From: Roseibium sp. Sym1
GTDB taxonomy: Bacteria > Pseudomonadota > Alphaproteobacteria > Rhizobiales > Stappiaceae
Assembly: GCF_027359675.1 (NCBI RefSeq)
Contig: NZ_CP114786.1
Location: forward strand, 4,190,501-4,254,500
DNA: 64,000 bases
Direction: 5' to 3'
Below are positions 24,590 through 33,537 of this stretch, piece by piece. The notes beneath the pieces are model-generated. The model saw only the letters and a program-made list of their open reading frames with translations, had not been told where the DNA came from and searched no databases. Numbering within the stretch: position 1 is the stretch's first letter; every line of letters begins with the position of its first letter. Both the position numbers and the translations under genes were made by a program.

Positions 24590-27500
24590 ATGAATGTGCA
24601 TATGCCAACCGTTACCCTGGAGGACAAATATGTCGCCACGGAAGGACGGGTCTATCTGACGGGCATACAAGCGCTGGTCCGTCTGGCTCTCGATCGTGCA
24701 CGCCTCGACCGCGAGGCAGGTCTGAAGACAGGCGGTTTCATTTCCGGTTACCGCGGTTCGCCTCTTGCGGGCTATGACACCGAGCTGATGCGTGCCCATC
24801 GGCACCTCAAGGACTATGAAGTCGTCTTCAAGCCGGGTGTCAACGAGGAACTCGGCGCGACCGCCGTCTGGGGCAGCCAGAAGCTGCGCGGCGAGGGCGG
24901 CGTTGGCCGGCCGACCGCCTATGACGGTGTCTTCGGCATCTGGTACGGCAAGGCTCCCGGCGTCGACCGTGCCGGGGATGCATTGCGCCAGGCAAATGCC
25001 TCGGGGACAGACCGCAACGGCGGTGTGCTGGCGCTGGCCGGGGACGACCACCTCGCCAAGTCATCGATCCTTCCGGCGCAGAGCGAATTCTACTTCGAGC
25101 ACGCCGAAATTCCGGTGCTCAATCCGGCGGACATCCAGGACGTGCTGGACTACGGCCTGCATGGCCTGGAAATGTCGCGCTTTACCAGCCTGTGGACCGC
25201 GCTGATCTGCGTCGCCGACACCATGGATGCGTCGGCGACGATCAATATCGCGCCGAACCGGCTCCGCCTTGTCCGTCCGCTCGACGGGGATCCGCGCAAG
25301 GACTATCACCAGAACCGCGATCTCCTGCTCGGCAACCGCCTGGAAACCGAGCGTCTTGTCCGCGAGCTACGCATCCCGGCCGCGCAGAACTATGTGCGCA
25401 CCAATGGTCTCGACCGGGTGACCTTCGGCACGCGCAGCAACGCCAAGCTGGGCATCGTTGCCTCCGGCAAGGCCTATCGCGACCTGTTGCAGGCGCTGGA
25501 CCTGATGGGCATTAGCGAAGATTTCGCCAAGAGGCTGGGGCTGGCGGTCTACAAGGTTGCCATGACCTGGCCGCTCGAGCCACTGGGCCTGCGCGAATTT
25601 GCCCGCGGCGTGGAGCGCCTGCTTGTCGTCGAGCACAAGCGCGCCTTCATGGAACCGCAGATCAAGGAAATCTCCTACCACTGGCCGGAAATGAGCCGGC
25701 CGGAAATCTGGGGCAAGCGCCGTCCGGACGGAACGCCCTTCCTCTCCGATGTCCTGGAGCTGTCCGTCGCCGAACTGATCGAAGGGCTGATGAAGTGGCT
25801 GCCGGCAGAGGCCGTCTCCGAGGAGATGCGTGCCGTTGCCAGCCGGATGACCAAGCAGGCCATGTGGGCCCAGGGCCATGCCGAACGTGCCGCGCGCATT
25901 CCCTATTTCTGCTCCGGATGCCCGCATTCCACCTCCACCCGGACGCCGGAAGGATCCCGGTCCCTGCCGGGCATCGGCTGCCACGCCATGACCGAGATGG
26001 CCGGCCGCACCACAGAGGGCCAGATCGCCATGGGCGGCGAGGGGGTGCTGTGGGTCGGCCAGCAGCCTTTCTCTGCTGACAGCCATGTCTTCGCCAATGT
26101 CGGCGACGGCACCTATTTCCATTCCGGGATCCTGGCGATCCGCCAGGCGCTCGCCTCCAATGTGCCGATCACCTACAAGGTGCTTTACAATGACGCGGTC
26201 GCCATGACCGGCGGCCAGAAGGTCGACGGTCAGCTGAGCGTGCCCCAGATCACCCGCCAGCTTGAGGCAGAGGGCGTCGAACGCATCGCGATCGTTTCGG
26301 AAAATCCGGAGAGCTACGGCTCCTGGAGCCCGATCGCGCCGGGCACCAAGGTGCATCACCGCGACGAGCTGATGGACGTGCAGGAAGAGCTGCAGACCTA
26401 TCCGGGCGTGTCCGTGATTGTCTATGACCAGACCTGTGCCGCGGAAAAACGCCGCCGGCGCAAGCGCGGCACCTTTCCCGATCCCGACATGCGCCTGTTC
26501 ATCAATGACCGGGTCTGCGAGGGCTGCGGCGACTGTTCGGTACAGTCCAACTGCCTGTCGGTCGAGCCTCTGGCGACACCCTTCGGCGAGAAGCGCGTCA
26601 TCAACCAGTCGAGCTGCAACAAGGACTTTTCCTGCATCAAGGGCTTCTGCCCGTCCTTTGTCGAGATCGATGGCGCCGCGCTCAGGAAGCCGAAAAAGGC
26701 CGATATCGATGTCGATGCCCTGGTTGAAACCCTGCCGCAGCCCGAGTTGGCGTCCCTGGAGCGGACCCAGAACGCTCTTGTCGCCGGTATCGGCGGCATG
26801 GGCGTGACCACCATCAGCGCCGTATTGGCGATGGCGGCCCATGTCGACGGCAAGCAGGCCTCGACGCTGGACATGACGGGTCTTGCCCAGAAGGGCGGAC
26901 CGGTGACGTCTCACGTTCGTTTTGCCGCGCTCGACAAGTCCATCGAAGGGCCGCGGGTTCCGGCCGCCAGCCTGGACCTCCTGATCGCCAGCGACATGGT
27001 GGTCGCCGCCAATGCGGATCAGCTGGCACTCGCCCATCGCGGCCACACGCTGACGGTCGCCAACACCAAGGTCGCGCCGACGGCGGAATTCGTTCTCAAG
27101 CAGACCCTGTCTTTCGACGAACAGCGCATGGACGACGCCCTGAGGCAAGCTTCGGGCACCTATCTGCCCGTAAATGCCGCGGATGTGGCCGAGAAGCTGC
27201 TCGGCGACGCCATCTTTGCGAACATGCTGCTGGTCGGCATGGCCTATCAGAGCGGCGCCCTGCCCATCTCCGACTACGCCATTGAGACGGCTCTTGAACT
27301 CAACGGCGCGGCGGTCCGCAACAATATCAAGGCCTTCCGGGCGGGCAGGGTCCTGGCAGCCCAACCGGAGAAACTGCTGAAGTCGCTGCCCTCCGAGGCA
27401 AAACCCCGGGCGTTCACGCTCGACGAGAAGATTGCCTTCAACGCTGCGGAACTGACCGCCTACCAGGACGCTGCCTATGCGGCTCGCTACCAGGATCTGG

Positions 27501-28111
27501 TTGCCAGGGTGAAGGCCGCCGACGAAGCCCATGGCCCGGGCACGATGCGCCTGACACAGACGGTCGCGGACCTTCTTTACAAGGTGATGGCCTACAAGGA
27601 CGAATACGAGGTCGCGCGGCTCTATTCGGATCCGGCCTTCAGGGAGAAGGTCGCCCAGCGGTTCGAAAATCCGCGTAAGCTGAAGGTGCATCTGGCGCCG
27701 CCGCTGCTGGCTCATCGCAAGGACCCGAAGACCGGCCGTCCTGAAAAGATCGCCTTTGGCCCCTGGATCTTCAGCGCCTTCAGGCTGCTGGCAAAACTCA
27801 AGGGCATGCGCGGCAAATGGTACGATCCGTTTGCCCGAACCGCCGAGCGCAGGGCCGAGCGTGCCCTGATCAGTCAGTATGAAGGCGACATCGCCGAGAT
27901 CCTGAACCGCTTGCCGGAGAGCAGTTATGGCCTTCTGGTGGAACTGGCGCGGATTCCGGACATGATCCGCGGCTTCGGCCCGGTCAAGGACGCGCACATG
28001 CAGCAGGCCTCTGACAAGCGCCGCCGGCTGCTTGAGCAGCTCCACAAGAGCAATGACGGCGGCAGCGACGATCAGGACGGCTCCAAGGAGTTTCTTGCAG
28101 CGGCGGAGTAG
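24590..28111 (+). CDS. indolepyruvate ferredoxin oxidoreductase, fused IorA-IorB type
   Basis: This 1173-residue enzyme fuses the TPP-binding alpha subunit and the gamma-type beta subunit. It has the pyrimidine-domain start GFISGYRGSPLAGYD, a TPP/Mg region FANVGDGTYFHSG with ITYKVLYNDAVAMTGGQ, and a ferredoxin-like cluster region VCEGCGDCSVQSNCLSV with a later CNKDFSCIKGFC. The gamma domain begins NALVAGIGGMGVTTISAV. It converts aryl pyruvates from aromatic amino acid degradation to aryl-acetyl-CoA, reducing ferredoxin. The ATG at 24590 has GAGGAGG upstream. The Lrp-type regulator is divergent. Confidence 0.95.
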   Translation: MNVHMPTVTLEDKYVATEGRVYLTGIQALVRLALDRARLDREAGLKTGGFISGYRGSPLAGYDTELMRAHRHLKDYEVVFKPGVNEELGATAVWGSQKLRGEGGVGRPTAYDGVFGIWYGKAPGVDRAGDALRQANASGTDRNGGVLALAGDDHLAKSSILPAQSEFYFEHAEIPVLNPADIQDVLDYGLHGLEMSRFTSLWTALICVADTMDASATINIAPNRLRLVRPLDGDPRKDYHQNRDLLLGNRLETERLVRELRIPAAQNYVRTNGLDRVTFGTRSNAKLGIVASGKAYRDLLQALDLMGISEDFAKRLGLAVYKVAMTWPLEPLGLREFARGVERLLVVEHKRAFMEPQIKEISYHWPEMSRPEIWGKRRPDGTPFLSDVLELSVAELIEGLMKWLPAEAVSEEMRAVASRMTKQAMWAQGHAERAARIPYFCSGCPHSTSTRTPEGSRSLPGIGCHAMTEMAGRTTEGQIAMGGEGVLWVGQQPFSADSHVFANVGDGTYFHSGILAIRQALASNVPITYKVLYNDAVAMTGGQKVDGQLSVPQITRQLEAEGVERIAIVSENPESYGSWSPIAPGTKVHHRDELMDVQEELQTYPGVSVIVYDQTCAAEKRRRRKRGTFPDPDMRLFINDRVCEGCGDCSVQSNCLSVEPLATPFGEKRVINQSSCNKDFSCIKGFCPSFVEIDGAALRKPKKADIDVDALVETLPQPELASLERTQNALVAGIGGMGVTTISAVLAMAAHVDGKQASTLDMTGLAQKGGPVTSHVRFAALDKSIEGPRVPAASLDLLIASDMVVAANADQLALAHRGHTLTVANTKVAPTAEFVLKQTLSFDEQRMDDALRQASGTYLPVNAADVAEKLLGDAIFANMLLVGMAYQSGALPISDYAIETALELNGAAVRNNIKAFRAGRVLAAQPEKLLKSLPSEAKPRAFTLDEKIAFNAAELTAYQDAAYAARYQDLVARVKAADEAHGPGTMRLTQTVADLLYKVMAYKDEYEVARLYSDPAFREKVAQRFENPRKLKVHLAPPLLAHRKDPKTGRPEKIAFGPWIFSAFRLLAKLKGMRGKWYDPFARTAERRAERALISQYEGDIAEILNRLPESSYGLLVELARIPDMIRGFGPVKDAHMQQASDKRRRLLEQLHKSNDGGSDDQDGSKEFLAAAE

Positions 28112-28147
28112 GTTCGCTGCATGACACTGCCAAGTCCTGGAAAACCG

Positions 28148-28175
28148 AACCCGGCGCATTTGGTGCCGGGTTTGT
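28148..28175 (+). terminator. hairpin terminator of the indolepyruvate oxidoreductase gene
   Basis: AACCCGGC (28148-28155) pairs with GCCGGGTT (28165-28172), 37 bp after the stop codon, with a short T-tract. Confidence 0.7.
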
Positions 28176-28199
28176 CATGTCATGCCATGAGTCCTTACC

Positions 28200-28439
28200 C
28201 TAACATCGGTTCCATGGGCCGCTGATCCGCGGCTGCCGGCATTCTTCCTCCCGGGCGCGCAGGCCGTTGTCGGCAAGGACATCGGCGAGAAGATCGTGCG
28301 GCAGGGCCTGTCTGGGTAAGCGCCGCGCCGACAGCCATTTCCGGATCACCCTTTTCATCCGTATTGACCAGCCGGTCCCGTCCGGGGACCCGGTTTCCGG
28401 CGCGACCGGGGATGGGGGCAGGGGCTGATTGCTGGCCAT
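28200..28439 (-). CDS. small DUF1127-like protein
   Basis: This 79-residue protein has a low-complexity N-terminus (NQPLPPSPVAPETGSPDG) and a basic C-terminal part, MKRVIRKWLSARRLPRQALP followed by HDLLADVLADNGLRAREEE, that resembles a diverged DUF1127 motif. The ATG at 28439 is preceded by GGAGAAGG. An AT-rich region with two A/T stem-loops lies directly upstream. Family membership is tentative because the usual DIGL core is altered. Confidence 0.6.
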   Translation of the reverse strand: MASNQPLPPSPVAPETGSPDGTGWSIRMKRVIRKWLSARRLPRQALPHDLLADVLADNGLRAREEECRQPRISGPWNRC

Positions 28440-28451
28440 GGCCTTCTCCAT

Positions 28452-28518
28452 AAAAAAAGAAATATCTTTTTTTATATGACAAGCCAGAGGGAGCGTTCAA
28501 TAAGAAAAGTAATTTCTT
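28452..28518. promoter_or_regulatory. two A/T-rich inverted repeats upstream of the small DUF1127-like gene
   Basis: AAAAAAAGA (28452-28460) pairs with TCTTTTTTT (28465-28473), and AAGAAA (28502-28507) pairs with TTTCTT (28513-28518). They stand out sharply in a GC-rich genome and lie 13-80 bp upstream of the ATG at 28439. They could be operators or an unusual promoter. From 28527 to 28886 there is no gene; TTTTACAA occurs at 28641, 28656 and 28772 in an AT-rich stretch that probably holds the DUF2336 gene promoter. Confidence 0.4.
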
Positions 28519-28886
28519 TTTAAATGATGCCGCCAAGCCGCTGCAGCGCCGGAATCCGGAATGCCGAGGTGCCTTCAAGCCGCTTAAGGGAGGTGTAAGA
28601 TCCCTTTCCGGATGGGGGTGTCCGAAGTGGTCGCGCAGACTTTTACAAGAATTTTTTTTACAAATTCAGCCGGGATTTCCCGTCGGAAGCAGCTCCCTCA
28701 ATCTGGTATTATCTCAACAAAAACAGACTGTTACAGTGTATGCATGGCAAATGTATAGAATTCTTCGAAAGTTTTACAAAAAGACAATTACATTCTCAGA
28801 TAGTGCGTTTTGACCTTCTTTAAAACTCGTCTTCATTTTCGGTACCAACGCCAATCCGGCACCCATATGACAATTGGTATCGAAGA

Positions 28887-29972
28887 ATGACTGAAGCGTT
28901 GAAAACAGAACTGGTGAACTTCTCGGAGCTGACCGGTGAAGCTGGCAGCGCCCGGAGGGCCGAACTGGCCCGGCATGTCGCGACATTGTTTGCCCTGACC
29001 TCCGACCGTTGCTCGGACGAACAGGTCGATATCTACGACAGCGTGCTCCTGCGCCTTGTCGACATGGTTGAAGGTGAGGTGCGGCGCTATGTTGCCGAAC
29101 AGATGTCCAGCCTGCGGCGCGGACCGGAGGAAACCATCCGGCGCCTTGCGGACGACGATTTCGACGTTGCCGAACCGATCCTTCTGCGTTCAACCGTCCT
29201 GCGAGACGCCGACCTGATCAAGATCGCCGAAAAACGCGGCAATGCCCATCGCTTCGCCATCGCACAGCGGGAGGTTCTTTCCGAGGAGCTGACCGATGTC
29301 CTCGTGCGTCAGGGAGACCTCAAGGTCAAGCGCAAGGTGGCCAGCAATGACGGCGCCAGCCTGTCGAATGCATCGATCATGGCGCTGATCAGCGACGCGG
29401 CCTCGGACGCGACGTTGCAGCTTTCCCTGAGCGAGCGCGCCGACCTCGCGGAAGCCCATATTGCCAGCCTCGTTTCGGTCGCGAGCGAGGAAGTCCGCCG
29501 CAAGCTGCATGCGCAAGGCCGTGGCCATGAAGCCGAACGTGTGGAAGAAGCTGCCGACATAACGGCGCAGCGCATGTCGAACCAGTACTGGCTTGGCCGG
29601 TACGACTTCGAGACCGCCCGCAGCCGTGTCCTTCTCCTGGCCAAGCGCGGCATGGTCAACGAGGCGGCGCTCCGCCGGTTCGCGTCCGAAGACCGGTTTG
29701 CCGAAGCCGTGGCGACGTTCGCCTGGCTGGTGCGCTGCGGTGTCGAAGAGGTCAGCCACTGGATGGTGCGGCCCGATCCGGAGCCGTTCGTGATCCTGGC
29801 CAAGGCCTCCGGATTTTCTTCGATCACGGTAGGATCTCTTCTGTCCATAGGACCCTGGCGCCATCGTCTGACGCCGGAAACCCGCAGCGATGCCATGGCG
29901 ATGTTCGAGCGCATGACCATCGCGGAAGCCAAGCGCAAGATGGCTCACTGGAACCACGGCGTGCTGCACTAA
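28887..29972 (+). CDS. DUF2336 domain-containing protein
   Basis: This 361-residue, mostly helical protein matches DUF2336: SARRAELARHVATLFALTSD, DSVLLRLVDMVEGEVRRYVA, and repeated ALPHA/HEAT-like helices including FDVAEPILLRSTVLRDADLI. Families like this are abundant in alphaproteobacteria and of unknown function, likely protein-protein scaffolds. It follows a long AT-rich intergenic region, so its expression may be specifically regulated. No operon partner is evident; the MscS gene starts 150 bp downstream. Confidence 0.88.
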   Translation: MTEALKTELVNFSELTGEAGSARRAELARHVATLFALTSDRCSDEQVDIYDSVLLRLVDMVEGEVRRYVAEQMSSLRRGPEETIRRLADDDFDVAEPILLRSTVLRDADLIKIAEKRGNAHRFAIAQREVLSEELTDVLVRQGDLKVKRKVASNDGASLSNASIMALISDAASDATLQLSLSERADLAEAHIASLVSVASEEVRRKLHAQGRGHEAERVEEAADITAQRMSNQYWLGRYDFETARSRVLLLAKRGMVNEAALRRFASEDRFAEAVATFAWLVRCGVEEVSHWMVRPDPEPFVILAKASGFSSITVGSLLSIGPWRHRLTPETRSDAMAMFERMTIAEAKRKMAHWNHGVLH

Positions 29973-30125
29973 CCCCGATCAGCAAGATGCCTCCCGACGT
30001 CACCTGGGCCCGGTTCCTGAGAGCCGGGCCTTCTCTTGTTTCCAGAACGCCCCATTTCTTTCAAACATCACAGATCCGTGCCAAGAAAGACGCAGTTTGT
30101 CTTTGCGACTCGCCAAGGGGCCGTC

Positions 30126-32507
30126 ATGCGTTCTTTTCGATCTCCGACTTCCCGTGACAAATTGAGCAACACTGGCCCCTGCCGGACAGGCGGCCTGCTC
30201 TCGGCAATCCTTGTGATCGTCACGGTCCTTGGCCTGCTCACCATGCCTGCCGAGGCGCAGGGGATTCCAGGTCTCTTTTCCCAGAAATCCGGGACGGAAT
30301 CTGCGCAGGCCGGTGACGCAATCGGCCAGTCCGGTGCTGCTCCTCAGGAGAGCGCTGACGCCGCCATGGACGGGGATGCCGGCGCAGGCGCAGGCGTCCT
30401 GCAGACCATCGATGAATTCGCCGATGAGGCGGTTGAAGCGCGTGACGTTCTCAAATCCATCGTGACGGAAATCCCGACCATCCACGACGCAATGCTGGCA
30501 ACCTTGCGCTCGCATGGGGGCGAGCGCGGACTTGGCTGGATCAACGCGGCCCTGGTCGATATCCTCATCGCGGTCGCCTTCGGTCTGGTTGCCAATTTCC
30601 TCCTCGCCCGATGGGGGCGCCGGCAGTTTGGCGCCTGGTCCCGCGCCGATGTCTATACAAGGGCGGACAAGATCATCTACCTCTATGCGCGGGCGCTGCT
30701 GATGTTCGTCGGCGTCGGGCTGTTCTTTGCCGTTTCCGCCGCCGTCTACCTGCTGATCGGAACCGGGATCGATGCCGCCAATGATACCGCCCTCGTCGTG
30801 GTCGGGGTGATTGCGGTCTTCCTGACCTTGCGTGTCATCTGGCTCAACGTGCTGGCGCCGGACGCCGAGAGCCACCGGCTTGTGGCCTTGTCCACGAATG
30901 AGGCGCGCGGGCTCTACAGGGTGCTTCTGGTCGGTTCGGGTATTTCCCTTACCGCGGTCGCGTTCTGCCTCTGGATGGAACAGCTCGGCCTGTCTCCCGG
31001 TTTGCAAAAGGTTGCCCTGATCGGAGCGTCCGGCCTGTCGATGATCATCCTGAGCGGGATCGCGATTGGCTACCGGAACGTGATCGCCCGCCTCATCCGG
31101 GGCAAGGACGGAGCGGAAGCACCCAGGTGGCGCAGGCTTCTGGCGGGCTGCTGGCATTTCATCGCGATTGCCTATTTCGTGATTGCCTGGGGGATCTCGG
31201 CGGTCCGGATCCTGCTGGATCTGCCCGATGCCACCGGTCTGGTCGGTGCGCCGTTGCAGGTGCTCCTGGGGGGCGCCATTGCCTATGGTGTCCTGATCCT
31301 CATCATCGACAAGCTGCTTCTGCCGCGACTGGACACGGCGGACGCCGAGGCAAAGATCATCGAGGACATTCAGCGGGCCGAGGAGAGTGAGGGCGCGCAG
31401 GACATGGAAGGGACCCTGGCCCAGGCGCATGCGGAAGCGTCCGAACGGGAGGCGCTCCGATCGCCTTTTCGTGCCCTTCTCGATCGCGGTGCCGCCATAC
31501 TGGTGGTCTTTACCGCCCTGGATTTCCTGGCGAGCATGTGGGGTGTGCCGCTTGCGGGCAGCGGCTCGCTGATCGGATCCTTCGTCGAGGTTCTGCTCGT
31601 GGTCTTCCTGAGCTACATGGCCTATGAGGCCGTGAAGATCCTGATTGACCGGCAGATTGCCAAGGAAGCGCCCGCCGACAAGGACGAGGAAGCCGAGGTG
31701 GGCGGTACCGGCGAAAGCCGGATCGCGACGCTGCTGCCGATCTTCCGGAATTTCCTGCTGATCACCATTGTCGTGATCGCTGCGATGGTGGTTCTCTCCG
31801 AGCTCGGCGTGAACATCGCCCCGCTCTTCGCCGGTGCCGGTGTTGTCGGCCTTGCGGTCGGCTTTGGTGCGCAGACCCTGATCCGGGACATCTTCTCCGG
31901 CGCCTTCTACCTGATCGACGATGCCTTCCGCAAAGGCGAGTATATCGACATCGGCAGCGCCAAGGGGGTGGTCGAAAAGATCTCGATCCGGTCCATGCAG
32001 TTGCGCCATCACCGGGGCGCGCTGACGACAATTCCCTTCGGCGAGATCCAGCAGGTGGAGAATTTCTCGCGCGATTGGGCCGTGATGAAGCTTGCCTTCC
32101 GCGTCACCTATGACACCGACGTCGACAAGATGCGCAAGATCATCAAGAATTTCGGCAAGGAGCTGCTGGAGGACGAGTATTACGGGCCGATGTTCCTGGC
32201 CCCCCTGAAATCCCAGGGCATCCTGTCGATGGAAGACAGCGCCATGATCGCGCGGGTGAAGTTCACCACCAAGCCGGGTAAGCAGTTTGAGTTGCGCAAG
32301 GTGGTCTATGCGGGCCTGCGCGACCTTTTCGAAAAGAACGGCATCAAGTTTGCCCATCGCCAGGTGACCGTGCGGGTGGCCGGGACGAACGAGGAGGACG
32401 AAGCAGAGCCGTCGCCCGCCGCGAAGGCCGCCGCGGGTGCCGCTGCCGCAGGCATGATCGACGAGGCAGAAGCCGGCGAGGGCGACGGCGCCAACGACCA
32501 GATCTAG
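30126..32507 (+). CDS. MscS family mechanosensitive channel with large N-terminal membrane part
   Basis: This 793-residue protein has a signal-like N-terminus (ILVIVTVLGLLTMPAEAQG), a periplasmic segment, about ten hydrophobic helices, and the MscS core near residues 560-690. The core includes the pore helix rich in Gly/Ala (IAPLFAGAGVVGLAVGFGAQ), then TLIRDIFSGAFYLIDDAFRKGEY and SIRSMQLRHHRGALTTIPFG. It would release solutes under hypo-osmotic shock. The C-terminal tail is Ala/Glu-rich. I chose the ATG at 30126, which gives the signal sequence; an in-frame ATG at 30036 is possible. Confidence 0.93.
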   Translation: MRSFRSPTSRDKLSNTGPCRTGGLLSAILVIVTVLGLLTMPAEAQGIPGLFSQKSGTESAQAGDAIGQSGAAPQESADAAMDGDAGAGAGVLQTIDEFADEAVEARDVLKSIVTEIPTIHDAMLATLRSHGGERGLGWINAALVDILIAVAFGLVANFLLARWGRRQFGAWSRADVYTRADKIIYLYARALLMFVGVGLFFAVSAAVYLLIGTGIDAANDTALVVVGVIAVFLTLRVIWLNVLAPDAESHRLVALSTNEARGLYRVLLVGSGISLTAVAFCLWMEQLGLSPGLQKVALIGASGLSMIILSGIAIGYRNVIARLIRGKDGAEAPRWRRLLAGCWHFIAIAYFVIAWGISAVRILLDLPDATGLVGAPLQVLLGGAIAYGVLILIIDKLLLPRLDTADAEAKIIEDIQRAEESEGAQDMEGTLAQAHAEASEREALRSPFRALLDRGAAILVVFTALDFLASMWGVPLAGSGSLIGSFVEVLLVVFLSYMAYEAVKILIDRQIAKEAPADKDEEAEVGGTGESRIATLLPIFRNFLLITIVVIAAMVVLSELGVNIAPLFAGAGVVGLAVGFGAQTLIRDIFSGAFYLIDDAFRKGEYIDIGSAKGVVEKISIRSMQLRHHRGALTTIPFGEIQQVENFSRDWAVMKLAFRVTYDTDVDKMRKIIKNFGKELLEDEYYGPMFLAPLKSQGILSMEDSAMIARVKFTTKPGKQFELRKVVYAGLRDLFEKNGIKFAHRQVTVRVAGTNEEDEAEPSPAAKAAAGAAAAGMIDEAEAGEGDGANDQI

Positions 32508-32861
32508 GGTCCCGACCCCAGTTTGGGCTGCCGGTTTAACGCGGCCCAGTTACAACAGGTCATTGATTCATTGTCGATATCTATGCTTCTCCCGATCCGG
32601 GACACGCAGTGCCTTGCCACTTGCGTTCCTCTCCCCCCTGGAGGGGGAGATGTCCGGGAACTGGACAGAGGGGGGGGCAGCAGTTCCTCTAATTCGGAAA
32701 AGGTCTTGTATGCTGAGAGGTTGAGCCCCCCCTCTGTCTCCTGTCGGAGACATCTCCCCCTCAAGGGGGGAGAGGGGAACAAGCGGCGAAGCCTGTTTGA
32801 GCACAGAGGCTCCTGCTTAACCGGACACCTGTGGGTCCTGACCCCGATTTGGGCTGCCGGT
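32507..32861. repeat. palindromic intergenic repeat, second family, copy 2, with flanking 29-bp direct repeats
   Basis: Blocks at about 32626-32680 and 32725-32780 are imperfect reverse complements (GGGGGAGATGTCC versus GACATCTCCCCC), followed by AACAAGCGGC and GCTTAACCGGACACC as in the copy at 4787-5060. A 29-bp sequence with three mismatches flanks the whole (32507-32535 and 32833-32861), sharing TTTGGGCTGCCGGT. The left one starts at the end of the MscS gene. No gene is seen between 32508 and 32930. Confidence 0.65.
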
Positions 32862-32930
32862 GATACGCTAGCTGGTATCGGCTCGTCACAATGCTATGCT
32901 TCCCTGTCACCGAGCAGTCGCGAGGGGGGA

Positions 32931-33500
32931 ATGATGCTGAAGAAAGCTCTATTGGGAACGGCCCTGGTTCTGGGGTTCCATGGTCTGGCAGCGGCCGGTC
33001 CCGTGCAGGACAAGGCGGGTGAAGCGGAAACGGCGCTTGAGGCGGGCAAGGGGGTCGACGCGATCACGCTCCTGCGCGAAGCCCTGTTCGAGGTCTGGAA
33101 GGAAGCGCCGATGGCCATTCAGACCGCGACCTATGTCACGGCGCCGGCCGACGGCTATGGCATCTATACGGCCCGAGACGGCAATGCCTTTGCCGCGAAT
33201 GAACCGCTGCTGATCTATCTTGAACCGGTCGGGTTCGACTGGATTCAGAAGGACGGTCTCTACACCTCTCTGCTGACGGTGGATTTCGACCTGACCTCCC
33301 CGGACGGCAATGTGCTGGCCGGCCAGAAGGGATTCGGCCGGTTCGACTTCAAGAGCCACGTGCCGAACACGGAATACATGGCCAACCTGACCCTGAACGT
33401 GTCCGGAGCTCCGGCTGGAGACTACGTGCTGGTCCTGACCGTGAACGACGAGAACGGAGGCGGGTCGGCGAAGGTGAACATGCCTTTTTCGATCAAGTAG
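32931..33500 (+). CDS. hypothetical secreted protein
   Basis: This 189-residue protein has a signal peptide (cleavage expected near AAAG, residue 22), a short helical segment (AETALEAGKGVDAITLLREA), and then a probable beta-rich domain (YVTAPADGYGIYTARDGNAF onward, ending KVNMPFSIK) like an immunoglobulin-type fold. Two adjacent ATG codons follow a GGGGGGA ribosome-binding site; the second (32934) has better spacing. I do not recognise the family. A glycosyltransferase gene follows 37 bp later on the same strand. Confidence 0.8.
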   Translation: MMLKKALLGTALVLGFHGLAAAGPVQDKAGEAETALEAGKGVDAITLLREALFEVWKEAPMAIQTATYVTAPADGYGIYTARDGNAFAANEPLLIYLEPVGFDWIQKDGLYTSLLTVDFDLTSPDGNVLAGQKGFGRFDFKSHVPNTEYMANLTLNVSGAPAGDYVLVLTVNDENGGGSAKVNMPFSIK

Positions 33501-33537
33501 GTCGCATCCAGGCTAAGCATGCGCTTTTGGGAGGCAT

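Noticed and set aside
25367..28159. Open frame of 930 codons antisense to the indolepyruvate oxidoreductase gene
   Set aside because: It mirrors the coding bias of the real gene; the product is Arg/Gly/His/Leu-rich without any domain.
30000..32357. Open frame of 785 codons antisense to the MscS gene
   Set aside because: The product is Asp/Gln/Gly/Arg-rich low-complexity sequence, the usual reverse reading of membrane-protein codons.
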